A DNA stretch of 64,000 bases from Halomonas socia. GTDB taxonomy: Bacteria > Pseudomonadota > Gammaproteobacteria > Pseudomonadales > Halomonadaceae. This document shows positions 41,126-49,324 of this stretch, in pieces. The position numbers and the translations under genes are program-made. Below the pieces are notes generated by a model that was not told the origin of the DNA, searched no databases, and saw only the letters and a program-made list of their open reading frames with translations. The stretch is from assembly GCF_010977575.1 (NCBI RefSeq), contig NZ_CP048812.1:2666001-2730000 (forward strand), given 5' to 3'. Numbering within the stretch: the stretch's first letter is position 1; the number at the start of each line of letters is the position of its first letter.

Positions 41126-41791
41126 ATGAAACGCTATCGGGGGATAGGCCTGTCGCTGGTGTGCCTGATGCTGGCGGCACCGGCTGCATGGTCGCAGTCG
41201 AACAGCTGGGATGAGATTGCAGAACCCGGCGAGTTCGACTCGCTGGATGACGAGGCGCTGTTGGAGATGATCGACGATCTGCCACCTACCGCTGCGGGCG
41301 GTGGTGGAGGCGGCTGTGGCGCCGGCGGCGGCGAAGAGGGCGGCGGCTGCGGAGGCGGTTTCCTGCTCAGCGTCAATACCAGTGCCGACGCCGAGCCACC
41401 GTCACCAGCACCCGAGCCGCCGGCGCCGTCCAATCCGTCTACGCCAGGCAACGGAGGTGGTAACGGTGGTGGCGGAAGCGGCGGCAATGGCGGTGGCGCA
41501 GGCGGGGGAGGCAACGGCGGCGCAGGCGGTGGCAATGGTGGCGGTGGCGCAGGCGGGGGAGGCAACGGCGGCGCAGGCGGTGGCAATGGTGGCGGTGGCG
41601 CAGGCGGGGGAGGCAACGGCGGCGCAGGCGGTGGCAATGGTGGCGGTGGCGCCGGTGGGGGAAGCAACGGTGGTTCAGGAGGTGGGAGCGCTGGCGGCGG
41701 AACCGGCGGTGGCGCTAACGGCGGGAGTGGCGGTAACGGCGGCGGGGGTGCCGGTGGTGGCGCCAACGGCGGTAGCGGTGGCGGCAGCTGA
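41126..41791 (+). CDS. Secreted glycine-repeat protein
   Basis: A 221-residue protein with a signal peptide (cleavage near AAWSQS). A short acidic segment (EIAEPGEFDSLDDEALLEMI) is followed by a Gly/Cys patch (GCGAGGGEEGGGCGGG), a Pro/Ser spacer and about 110 residues of Gly-Asn-Ala repeats. The 17-residue unit GNGGGGAGGGGNGGAGG occurs twice exactly and more times with changes. Low-complexity structural or surface roles are plausible, but no family was recognised. It is a single gene, convergent with ptrB and separated by a hairpin. Confidence 0.7.
   Translation: MKRYRGIGLSLVCLMLAAPAAWSQSNSWDEIAEPGEFDSLDDEALLEMIDDLPPTAAGGGGGGCGAGGGEEGGGCGGGFLLSVNTSADAEPPSPAPEPPAPSNPSTPGNGGGNGGGGSGGNGGGAGGGGNGGAGGGNGGGGAGGGGNGGAGGGNGGGGAGGGGNGGAGGGNGGGGAGGGSNGGSGGGSAGGGTGGGANGGSGGNGGGGAGGGANGGSGGGS
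41483..41680 (+). repeat. 51-bp tandem repeat within the glycine-rich gene
   Basis: The units at 41531-41581 and 41582-41632 are identical, preceded by a 48-bp variant (41483-41530) and followed by a diverging partial copy. The unit length is a multiple of three, so gain or loss of units keeps the frame. Confidence 0.9.
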
Positions 41792-41794
41792 GTC

Positions 41795-41823
41795 ACGACC
41801 ACCGCGTTACACGCGGTGGTCGT
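41795..41823. terminator. Bidirectional hairpin between glycine-rich gene and ptrB
   Basis: A perfect 12-bp stem ACGACCACCGCG/CGCGGTGGTCGT with loop TTACA lies between two convergent genes. T-runs are absent on both sides. Confidence 0.7.
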
Positions 41824-41832
41824 CGTGTGTGG

Positions 41833-43923
41833 CTAGTCGGCCATACCCAGCGCCCAGAGGATGAAGGCATCCTGGCGGGCGCCATCCTGCCAGGCCTTGA
41901 AGCGCCCCGAGGCACCGCCGTGGCCGGCTGCCATGTCGGTGCGCAGCACTATCGGGCCGCGGGCACTGCCCAGTTCGCGCAGGCGCGCATAGAGCTTGGC
42001 CGGCTCCCAGTAGGGCACTCGTGAGTCGTGCCAGCTGCCCTGCAGGAAAACGCTGGGGTAGGGCAGCGGCGCGAGGTTGTCGAGCGGTGAGTAGTCGCGA
42101 ATGCGCTTGCGTACCGCCGGCTCGTCGGGATTGCCCCACTCGGTATACTCGGCGGTGGTCAGCGGCAGGTCGGGATTCTCCATGGTACGCAGTACATCGA
42201 CGAACGGCACGTCGAGCACCGCGGCACAGAAGGCTTCAGGCGCCAAGTTGAGGCTGGCGCCGACCAGCAGGCCGCCGGCGCTGGCGCCGTAGGCGGCGAT
42301 GCGCGCCGGGTCGCTGAGCCCAGTGTTGGCCAGGGCGTCCCGCGCGGCCAGAAAATCGCGGAAGCTGTTCTGCTTGTGCTCCATCTTGCCGGCCAGGTAC
42401 CACGGCTCGCCGCGGTCGCCACCGCCGCGCACGTGGGCCACGGCGAACGCCACGCCGCGCTCGAGCAGTTCGAGCCGCGCCACCGAGAACCAGGGGTCAA
42501 GGACCTCGCCATAGGCGCCATAGCCGTATAGCAGCGTAGGCAGCGGCGCCTGGCCGAGGCGGTCGGCGCGGGCCACGATGGAGACCGGGATCTGCTCGCC
42601 GTCGTGGGCGGTGGCCCACAATCGCCGGCATTCGAGCTGCTCGGGGAGCAGCGAGCCGTGGATCGGCTGCTGCTTGAGCAGCCACCGCTCGCCGCTGTCG
42701 AGGTCGTGCTCGAGCCAGCGCACCGGCAGCGTGAACGACTCCTCGCGCAGACGCAGACGACGCGCCGTAAAATGCGGCATGTCGCCGAGCATCAGGCTGC
42801 AAGGCGCCTCGGGCAGCGGCAGGCGCTCATCGCGGCCGATGGCGTGATTGGCATCCAGTTCGATGACGCGCATCCGCACCTGGGCCTGCTGGTGGTCGCG
42901 CTCGGTGACCACCAGTCCCCAGCTGAAGGCGTCGACTCCCTCCAGGGTGGCATCGTCGCGGTGGCCCAGCAGCGGCTGCCAGGTAGTCTCGGCGTGCTCG
43001 GCAAGGCTTGCCGCTTGCTCGACCCGGTCGAGCTGAAAGTGCGGTGCGTCGCGGTTGTGCAGCACGTAGAAATGCCCGGGGCGATGGTCCAACGAATACT
43101 CCACCCCGCTCTCACGACGTCTGAAGCAGTGCGGTGGGGTGCTGGGAGCGTCGGCGGGTATCAGGTAGCACTCAGTGGTGTCCTTGGACGCCGACTCCAG
43201 CACCAGCCACTGGCGTGAGCGCGTCTTGCCCAGGCCCAACCAGAACTCTGGGTCGTCCTCGCGTAGGATCAGGCTGGACTCACTGGCCTGGCCCGTCGCA
43301 TCGATGGTCAGCCGCCACACGCTATCCGGGCGCTGGGTGGCATCGAAGCGGGTGAACAGCAGGGTGGTGTCGTCCTCGGCCCAGCTCAGCTCCGGGCCGA
43401 TCGCTTCCAGCACACGCCGCGGCGTGCCGTCGGGCAGCCGCTTGAGCCACAGCTCGAAGGTCTCGTCGCCGCGGGTATCTTCGCTCCATGCCAGCCACTG
43501 CTCGTCGGGGCTGAGGGCCATGTCGCCCAGTTCGAAGAAGTCATGTTCGGCGGCGCGGGCCTCCAGGTCGAGAAAACAGTGGCGCGCCTCGGGCTGCTCG
43601 AGGGGGTAGCGCCACCAGCGCTGAAAATCGGCGTCGGCGGCGGTCTCGCTCCAGTAGCAATGGTAGTCTAGTGGGCTGGGCAATCCGTCGACGGCCAGCT
43701 CGCGGCGCGCCAGATGGCCGCGATAGAGTGCCTCGGTGAGCGCCTCGAGGGGAGCGAACCAGGCGTCGGACTCGCGGTTGGCGGCTTCCAGGAAGGCGCT
43801 GACCTGCGGGTCGTCGCGGCTTTCGAGCCAGTGCCATAGTGGGTCATCGGCGCGACGATAGTCGGCGACCGGCGAACCGGCTGCCTGGCTGAGCGGATTG
43901 TGACGCGGCGGCTGTGCTTTCAT
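41833..43923 (-). CDS. ptrB: Oligopeptidase B-like S9 peptidase
   Basis: A cytosolic prolyl-oligopeptidase-fold enzyme that cleaves short peptides after basic residues. An N-terminal beta-propeller (about residues 60-390) precedes the hydrolase domain with YGYGAYG, HVRGGGDRGEPWY, the nucleophile in AYGASAGGLLVG near residue 544, the Asp in SWHDSRVPYWEP near 633 and the His in DMAAGHGG near 665. The start at 43923 (MKAQPPRHN) gives 696 residues, close to family length; ATGs at 43950 and further upstream overlap the divergent gene region and have no better ribosome site. Confidence 0.9.
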   Translation of the reverse strand: MKAQPPRHNPLSQAAGSPVADYRRADDPLWHWLESRDDPQVSAFLEAANRESDAWFAPLEALTEALYRGHLARRELAVDGLPSPLDYHCYWSETAADADFQRWWRYPLEQPEARHCFLDLEARAAEHDFFELGDMALSPDEQWLAWSEDTRGDETFELWLKRLPDGTPRRVLEAIGPELSWAEDDTTLLFTRFDATQRPDSVWRLTIDATGQASESSLILREDDPEFWLGLGKTRSRQWLVLESASKDTTECYLIPADAPSTPPHCFRRRESGVEYSLDHRPGHFYVLHNRDAPHFQLDRVEQAASLAEHAETTWQPLLGHRDDATLEGVDAFSWGLVVTERDHQQAQVRMRVIELDANHAIGRDERLPLPEAPCSLMLGDMPHFTARRLRLREESFTLPVRWLEHDLDSGERWLLKQQPIHGSLLPEQLECRRLWATAHDGEQIPVSIVARADRLGQAPLPTLLYGYGAYGEVLDPWFSVARLELLERGVAFAVAHVRGGGDRGEPWYLAGKMEHKQNSFRDFLAARDALANTGLSDPARIAAYGASAGGLLVGASLNLAPEAFCAAVLDVPFVDVLRTMENPDLPLTTAEYTEWGNPDEPAVRKRIRDYSPLDNLAPLPYPSVFLQGSWHDSRVPYWEPAKLYARLRELGSARGPIVLRTDMAAGHGGASGRFKAWQDGARQDAFILWALGMAD

Positions 43924-43997
43924 CGGGTGCGGTGTACCATAATGAGTCATGAATGTGGCAACGCTGCGTCCGCGCTGACGCAGGTCTGGAGAGTTCG

Positions 43998-44417
43998 ATG
44001 CTGATATCCGATTCAATTCCTCTACTCTGGCTGATTTACGCGCTGATGTCGCTGATGGTACTGGGCACCGGCTATATGGCGGTCCGCTTCCTGCCGCGTC
44101 TGCCGCGCCTGGTGATCGTCGGGGCGGTGGCCGGGGCGCTGTGGATGCCGACTCGCTTTCGTCTGCCGCTGATCGAAGAGGGCGAATTCTATACCGGTTT
44201 TGCCCCGGCCGTGGTCGTCGCCGGGATTACCTTTCTGCAGCGCGATGGCGGCACTATGGCCACCGCACTGATTCTGCTGGTGCTGGGGGTAGGCCTGGGC
44301 ACGCTGGCCGGTGTGGCGCTGTGGCTGCTGGGCCGCGGTGGCGTCGAGCCCGAGGCGCAGGATGCGCCCGCCGAACGGCCGTCCTCCAGCGAGCGTCGGG
44401 AGCCGGTCATCGGCTAA
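43998..44417 (+). CDS. Small inner-membrane protein upstream of the VWA gene
   Basis: A 139-residue protein with three to four hydrophobic helices (PLLWLIYALMSLMVLGTGYM, LVIVGAVAGALWM, FAPAVVVAGITFL, ATALILLVLGVGLGTLAGVAL) and a polar, Pro/Glu/Arg-rich C-terminal tail. GGAG precedes the ATG. It stands 9 bp before the VWA gene and is probably cotranscribed with it. No family was recognised. Confidence 0.75.
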   Translation: MLISDSIPLLWLIYALMSLMVLGTGYMAVRFLPRLPRLVIVGAVAGALWMPTRFRLPLIEEGEFYTGFAPAVVVAGITFLQRDGGTMATALILLVLGVGLGTLAGVALWLLGRGGVEPEAQDAPAERPSSSERREPVIG

Positions 44418-44426
44418 GGAAACGTC

Positions 44427-46313
44427 ATGCGCGCCGTGTTGAAGCTGGGGGTATGGTGGCTGTTGGCGGTGGCAATGCCGCTGATGGCACAGCCCGCCGT
44501 GGAGCTTGCCACCGATAGCGGCCAGCCGCCGCTACTGCTGGTCGAGCGCGGCGATGAGCGCAGTGAGGCGGCCGATGTGCGTGTGGTCATCGACATCTCG
44601 GGTAGCATGCGCAGCAACGATCCCGACCAGCTGGCGGCCAGTGCCCTGGAGTTGCTGGTGGCGCTGCTGCCCCACGGCATCCACGGCGGTATCTGGACCT
44701 TCGGCGAGTCGGTCGACAACCCGCTGCCGGTGTCGCCGGTCGATGCCGAGTGGCGCCAGCAGGCGCTGGCGCTGCGCCCGGCACTGGTCGACTATCAACT
44801 GTTCACCGATATCGAGGCGGCAGTACGTGACGCCTCCGGCGATGCCGACAACGGTACCCGTCACCTGATTCTGCTTACCGACGGCATGATCGACCTGCCC
44901 GCCGCGGGCCAGGACAAGGCCGCCCGCGATGCGGCCTCGCGGCGAACGCTGAGCGATGAGCTGACCCCGCGACTGGCCGAGGAGGACGTGGTGATCCACG
45001 CCGTAGCCTTCTCTGCCGACGCCGACCTGGCGCTGGTCGAGCTGCTCGGCCAGCGCAGCGGTGGCCTGGCCGCCCTGGCCGAGTCCCCCGACGAGCTGCT
45101 GCGTGCCTTCCTGGATATCTTCGACCGCATCTTCCCCGGCGACCGGGTGCCGCTGGAAGACGGCCGTTTCAGCATCGATGACCAGGTCGAGTCGTTCTCG
45201 GCGCTGCTGTTCCACGACCCTGATTCACCGCCGCTGACCCTGATTGGCCCCGATGGACAGCGCTACAGCCGCGACGACCACCCGGACGATGTGCGCTGGC
45301 AGAGCGAGCCGCGCTTCGACCTGATCACCGTGCCTGGCCCCGCGGAGGGCGAGTGGCGCGTCGAGGGCCCGATCAGTATCGACAGTCGCATCAGCGTCGC
45401 CTCGACCCTGACACTGCGCAGCGCGGAATTGCCAGCGACCCTCTATCAGGGTTTCGAAGTGCCGATCGAGGCCTGGCTCGACCTCGACGGCGAGATATTG
45501 TCGTCGCCGGCTTGGCCTGACGATCTGCGGCTGCGCGCCGAGCTGCAGGACCTGGAGGGTAACGTCCAGTCGGCGACTCGGCTGGCGGCCGACGAGCAGC
45601 GCTTCCAGGGTGTGTTGCCGGCGCCGGCCCTGACCGGCAATGCGCGGCTGATAATCGACGCCCACAGCGTGCGTTTCCAGCGTCAGCGGGTGCAGGCGGT
45701 CAACGTGCTGCCGGCGATTGCCGCCGAGGTCGATGAAGCGGTGTCGCAAGTCAGCCTGCGCGCCGAGCACCCGCGGCTGAGCGTCGACAATACCCAGATT
45801 CGTGCCGAGCTGCAGGGCGAGGCGCTGGAGGTCGAGGCACTGGACGAGCGACAGTGGCAGATCGTGCTGCCTGAGCTGCCCGACGATACCCGGCTGCCGC
45901 TGCTACTCAGCGCCACGGTGACCCTCGACGACCAGCGCCTCGAACTGAGCCTGCCGCGGCTGGTCCTCAATCCTCAGGCGCGCATCGGCGTGGATGCCGC
46001 GCCGCGGGATGGCGGGGGACTGGAATCCGAAGCGCTCGAGGCATCGGCGGCCGAGGAGCCCGAGCCGCTACCCGAGCCCGATCTCGCCGAGCGCCTGGTA
46101 AGCGCCATCAACCAGCTGCCGCGGCAGGCTCAGGCGCTATGGCGCGATACCTTGCCGCGCCTCGAGCGGGCCGGCGATGAGCTCGGCCTGGACGCCGAGC
46201 AGAGCCTGCGCTGGGCCGGTGGGCTTGCGGCAGCACTGATCGCGCTGCTGGTACTGGGCGGCTGGTCACGCAGCCGGCGGCGGCCTTCGCGCCGAGAGGA
46301 TCCGCATGTGTGA
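44427..46313 (+). CDS. VWA-domain membrane-anchored protein (TIGR03503-like)
   Basis: A 628-residue exported protein. A signal peptide (cleavage near LMAQPA) is followed by a von Willebrand A domain with a complete MIDAS start, VVIDISGSMRSND, near residue 55, and LLTDGMIDLPAAG. An Ig-like, acidic middle region follows, and a C-terminal membrane helix (GLAAALIALLVLGGW) before an Arg-rich tail. The layout resembles the conserved TIGR03503 family. It may bind metal-dependent partners in the periplasm. Its stop region overlaps the next gene by 8 bp. Confidence 0.8.
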   Translation: MRAVLKLGVWWLLAVAMPLMAQPAVELATDSGQPPLLLVERGDERSEAADVRVVIDISGSMRSNDPDQLAASALELLVALLPHGIHGGIWTFGESVDNPLPVSPVDAEWRQQALALRPALVDYQLFTDIEAAVRDASGDADNGTRHLILLTDGMIDLPAAGQDKAARDAASRRTLSDELTPRLAEEDVVIHAVAFSADADLALVELLGQRSGGLAALAESPDELLRAFLDIFDRIFPGDRVPLEDGRFSIDDQVESFSALLFHDPDSPPLTLIGPDGQRYSRDDHPDDVRWQSEPRFDLITVPGPAEGEWRVEGPISIDSRISVASTLTLRSAELPATLYQGFEVPIEAWLDLDGEILSSPAWPDDLRLRAELQDLEGNVQSATRLAADEQRFQGVLPAPALTGNARLIIDAHSVRFQRQRVQAVNVLPAIAAEVDEAVSQVSLRAEHPRLSVDNTQIRAELQGEALEVEALDERQWQIVLPELPDDTRLPLLLSATVTLDDQRLELSLPRLVLNPQARIGVDAAPRDGGGLESEALEASAAEEPEPLPEPDLAERLVSAINQLPRQAQALWRDTLPRLERAGDELGLDAEQSLRWAGGLAAALIALLVLGGWSRSRRRPSRREDPHV

Positions 46314-47082
46314 ATTGCTGGGCATGAGCGCCAATGTCCCGACCGATATCTGCTTCAGCTTCACCGGCTTTCTGCATCGTGGTGGCGGGACTGGTCCGCA
46401 CCGCGATGGCTGGGGGATCGCCTTCTATGAAGCCGGTGGCTATCGCGACTTCCGCGACCCGCACCCCTCGGTAGACTCGCCGATCGCGCGCTTGATCTGC
46501 GACTATCCGATCAAATCCCATGTAGTGATCAGTCATATCCGCCAGGCCAATGTCGGCCAGGTGCAGCTGGCCAACACCCACCCCTTCACCCGCGAGATGT
46601 GGGGCCGCCAGTGGTGCTACGCCCACAATGGCCAGCTCGAGGCGTGGCAGTCGCTGCCGCTGGCGGTGTATCGCCCGGTGGGCAGCACCGATAGCGAACA
46701 CGCCTTCTGCTTCCTGCTCGGCGAGCTGCGCCGGCGCTTCGACGACCTGCCGGCCTCGCCCGAGGCGATCTGGTCCTGCCTGCATGCGCTGTGCGAACGG
46801 CTGCGCGGTCTCGGCGTGTTCAACCTGCTGCTCTCCGATGGCGTCCACCTGTATGCCTACTGCTCCACCAAGCTGGCGCATACCACCCGGCGGGCGCCGT
46901 TCGGCAGGGCCCAGCTGTCGGATGCCGAGCTCAGCGTCGACTTCGTCGAGCACACCACCGAGCACGACGTGGTCTCGGTGCTGGCCACCGAGCCGCTCAC
47001 CGACAACGAGCAGTGGGTGCGCATGCTGCCCGGCGAGTTGCTGGTGTGGCGCGACGGCGAGATCGTCGCGCGCTACCATTGA
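46306..47082 (+). CDS. yafJ: Class II glutamine amidotransferase (YafJ-like)
   Basis: A 258-residue Ntn-type amidotransferase domain protein. The mature N-terminal Cys2 follows Met1 directly (MCELLGMSANVPTD). The family segments GTGPHRDGWGIAFY, ISHIRQANVGQ and WCYAHNGQLEAW are present. It hydrolyses glutamine to give ammonia, but the acceptor for YafJ is unknown. It overlaps the VWA gene, placing three genes (43998-47082) in one unit. Confidence 0.93.
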   Translation: MCELLGMSANVPTDICFSFTGFLHRGGGTGPHRDGWGIAFYEAGGYRDFRDPHPSVDSPIARLICDYPIKSHVVISHIRQANVGQVQLANTHPFTREMWGRQWCYAHNGQLEAWQSLPLAVYRPVGSTDSEHAFCFLLGELRRRFDDLPASPEAIWSCLHALCERLRGLGVFNLLLSDGVHLYAYCSTKLAHTTRRAPFGRAQLSDAELSVDFVEHTTEHDVVSVLATEPLTDNEQWVRMLPGELLVWRDGEIVARYH

Positions 47083-47182
47083 TAATGGCGAAACCGCCCA
47101 ATAAACCATAGGCTTGGGGTAATGCTGGCCTAAAGTGGCATGGCATTTGACGCCGTGACCTGTCATCTTCCAACGTTAGTTT

Positions 47183-47196
47183 CAAGCGATCGTTTG
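47183..47196. promoter_or_regulatory. Candidate PsrA operator upstream of fadD
   Basis: CAAGC-GATC-GTTTG matches the PsrA-type palindrome (G/C)AAAC-N4-GTTT(G/C) with one mismatch. It overlaps a TTGACA hexamer (47194-47199) and is 55 bp before the fadD start. PsrA is the long-chain-fatty-acid-responsive repressor of beta-oxidation genes in pseudomonads and relatives. Confidence 0.5.
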
Positions 47197-47250
47197 ACAG
47201 ACGACAAGAGTCGACAGGGTGTCGATCATCTCAAAAGCGGAGAGTAGCCC

Positions 47251-48924
47251 ATGAGCGAGCACGCCACTGCCCCGGTACTCAAAGGCCCGGCCCTGGAAGG
47301 CCTCGACGATTACACGTCGGTGATGGACGTCTTCAAGGTGTCGGCCGGGAAGTTCGCCGACAAGCCGGCCTTCACCTGCATGGGGCAGACCCTGACCTAT
47401 GCCGAACTGGACAAGCAGTCGCAGGCCTTTGCCGCCTGGCTGCAGCATGAAACTGGCCTCGAGCCCGGCGACCGCATCGCCATCCAGCTGCCCAACGTGC
47501 TGCAGTTCCCGGTGGCAGTGTTCGGTGCCATGCGCGCCGGCCTGGTGGTGGTCAACACCAACCCGCTCTACACCGAGCGCGAGATGGCCCACCAGTTCAA
47601 GGACTCCGGCGCCAAGGCGATCCTGATCCTCGCCAACATGGCCGACAAGCTGGAGAAGGTGCTCGACCGCACTGATATCCAGCATGTGCTGGTCACCGAG
47701 CTTGGCGACATGCACGGCTTCCCCAAGCGGTTGCTGATCAACGCCGTGGTCAAGTACGTCAAGAAGATGGTGCCGGCCTACTCGCTGCCCACCGCGGTGG
47801 GCTTCCGCGACGCCCTGAGCAAGGGCGCGAGCCTCTCGCACCAGGAGGTCGAGCGCACCCCCGACGACGTTGCCGCGCTGCAGTACACCGGCGGCACCAC
47901 GGGCCTTGCCAAGGGCTCGATGCTCACCCACCGCAACCTGATCGCCAACATGCTGCAGGCGCGCGCGGCGATCGGCCCGGCGCTCAAGGACGGCCAGGAG
48001 ACCGTGATCGCGCCGCTGCCGGTCTATCACATCTACACCTTCACCGTGAATTGCCTGTTCCTGGTCGAGACCGGCAACCACTCGATCCTGATCACTAACC
48101 CTCGCGATCTCGACAACTTCGTCAAGGAGCTGAAGAGCATCAAGTTCAGCGGCTTCATCGGCCTCAATACCCTGTTCAATGCGCTGTGCAACCGCGACGA
48201 CTTCAAGCAGCTCGACTTCTCGCGGCTCAAGCTCACCGTGTCGGGGGGCATGGCACTGACCAAGGCCGCCGCCCAGCGCTGGGAAGAGGTCACCGGCTGT
48301 GCCATCGCCGAGGGCTACGGCATGACCGAAACCTCGCCGATCGTCACTTTCAACCCGGTCGATGCCATCCAGCTCGGCACCATCGGCAAGCCGGTGGCCG
48401 GTACCTCGGTCAAGGTGATCGACGCCGACGGCCAGGCGCTGCCCTATGGCGAAGCCGGCGAGCTGTGCGTGCAGGGGCCGCAGGTCATGAAGGGCTACTG
48501 GAATCTGCCCGAGGAGACCGCCAAGGCGATGGACAGCGATGGCTGGATTCGCACCGGCGACATCGCCGTGCTGCAGGAGGATGGCTACGTCAAGATCGTC
48601 GATCGCAAGAAGGACATGATCATCGTCTCCGGCTTCAACGTCTATCCCAACGAGATCGAGGACGTGGTCGCGGGCCATCCGGACGTGCTCGAGGCCGCGG
48701 CGGTGGGGGTGCCCGACGAGGATGCCGGTGAGGCGATCAAGCTGTTCGTGGTGTCGCGCAACCAGGACCTCGACGGCGAGAGCCTGCGCCAGTGGTGCAA
48801 GAAGGAGCTCACCGGCTACAAGGTGCCCAAGTTCGTCGAGTTCCGCGACGAGCTGCCCAAGACCAACGTCGGCAAGGTGCTGCGTCGTGAGCTGCGTGAC
48901 CAGGAGACCGAGCAGAGCGCCTGA
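47251..48924 (+). CDS. fadD: Long-chain-fatty-acid--CoA ligase
   Basis: An acyl-adenylate-forming enzyme that activates fatty acids for beta-oxidation. The 557-residue protein has the P-loop-like YTGGTTGLAKGSMLTHRN near residue 212, GYGMTETSP near 353, DGWIRTGD near 430 and the hinge GFNVYPNEIEDVV near 467. The ending KTNVGKVLRRELRD carries the catalytic lysine. These match FadD rather than short-chain synthetases. A PsrA-like site lies upstream. A GGAGAG ribosome site precedes the ATG. Confidence 0.95.
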   Translation: MSEHATAPVLKGPALEGLDDYTSVMDVFKVSAGKFADKPAFTCMGQTLTYAELDKQSQAFAAWLQHETGLEPGDRIAIQLPNVLQFPVAVFGAMRAGLVVVNTNPLYTEREMAHQFKDSGAKAILILANMADKLEKVLDRTDIQHVLVTELGDMHGFPKRLLINAVVKYVKKMVPAYSLPTAVGFRDALSKGASLSHQEVERTPDDVAALQYTGGTTGLAKGSMLTHRNLIANMLQARAAIGPALKDGQETVIAPLPVYHIYTFTVNCLFLVETGNHSILITNPRDLDNFVKELKSIKFSGFIGLNTLFNALCNRDDFKQLDFSRLKLTVSGGMALTKAAAQRWEEVTGCAIAEGYGMTETSPIVTFNPVDAIQLGTIGKPVAGTSVKVIDADGQALPYGEAGELCVQGPQVMKGYWNLPEETAKAMDSDGWIRTGDIAVLQEDGYVKIVDRKKDMIIVSGFNVYPNEIEDVVAGHPDVLEAAAVGVPDEDAGEAIKLFVVSRNQDLDGESLRQWCKKELTGYKVPKFVEFRDELPKTNVGKVLRRELRDQETEQSA

Positions 48925-48990
48925 TTGCCGCTGTCGAGTCAGCCTCCGAGCGGTGCGGCATAGGGTGGCATTCGGGAGTGTCGCCTACAG

Positions 48991-49197
48991 CTAGCACCGC
49001 TCGAACTGATCCGTTGACAGGCCCACGAGGAGGCGCTGTAAACCATCCCTGGGCGCTCCCGATGCCTTGCTGCGCTCTCGCATCCTGCTCCGCTTGCAGG
49101 ACCGGTGCTGGCCATCCATGGCCAGCCCGTTCGGAGGAATACTCCTCACCCATGGCATCGAAACCTCCTCTTCGGCCTGTCCCCGGCGTTCTTCGCT
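48991..49197 (-). repeat. Dispersed repeat, copy B
   Basis: On the minus strand it begins AGCGAAGAACGCCGGGGACA and ends GAGCGGTGCTAG, matching both arms of copy A at 21730-21855. The central part is about 80-100 bp longer than in copy A and has its own inverted repeat (GGCCATGGATGGCC region). It occupies the 400-bp gap between fadD and hrpA. Reading frames across it are artefacts of the repeat. Confidence 0.8.
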
Positions 49198-49324
49198 GAG
49201 GGGCAGCCGCTCGTTTTGGTGCAACACCACTGAATTAGGCGCGGCCAGGCGCCAAGCGTTACACTATGCTGCCCGCTCCGGTACTGCCGGGGCGGGCAGT
49301 GTCATTTCAACCTGTGAGGCTGCC

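Noticed and set aside
41483-41680. Possible CRISPR array
   Set aside because: The repeats are directly abutting, in frame and without unique spacers, so this is a coding tandem repeat.
41134-41802. Proline-rich 222-residue minus-strand frame
   Set aside because: It is the complement of the glycine repeats (GGN codons read as proline-rich) and has no start signal.
47182-48678. 498-codon minus-strand frame over fadD
   Set aside because: Antisense shadow of a well-supported fadD; no ribosome site and no family-like segments.
49067-49324. N-terminal extension of HrpA by 86 codons
   Set aside because: The extension is encoded by the dispersed repeat and intergenic sequence. The TTG at 49325 has a proper ribosome site and gives the family length.
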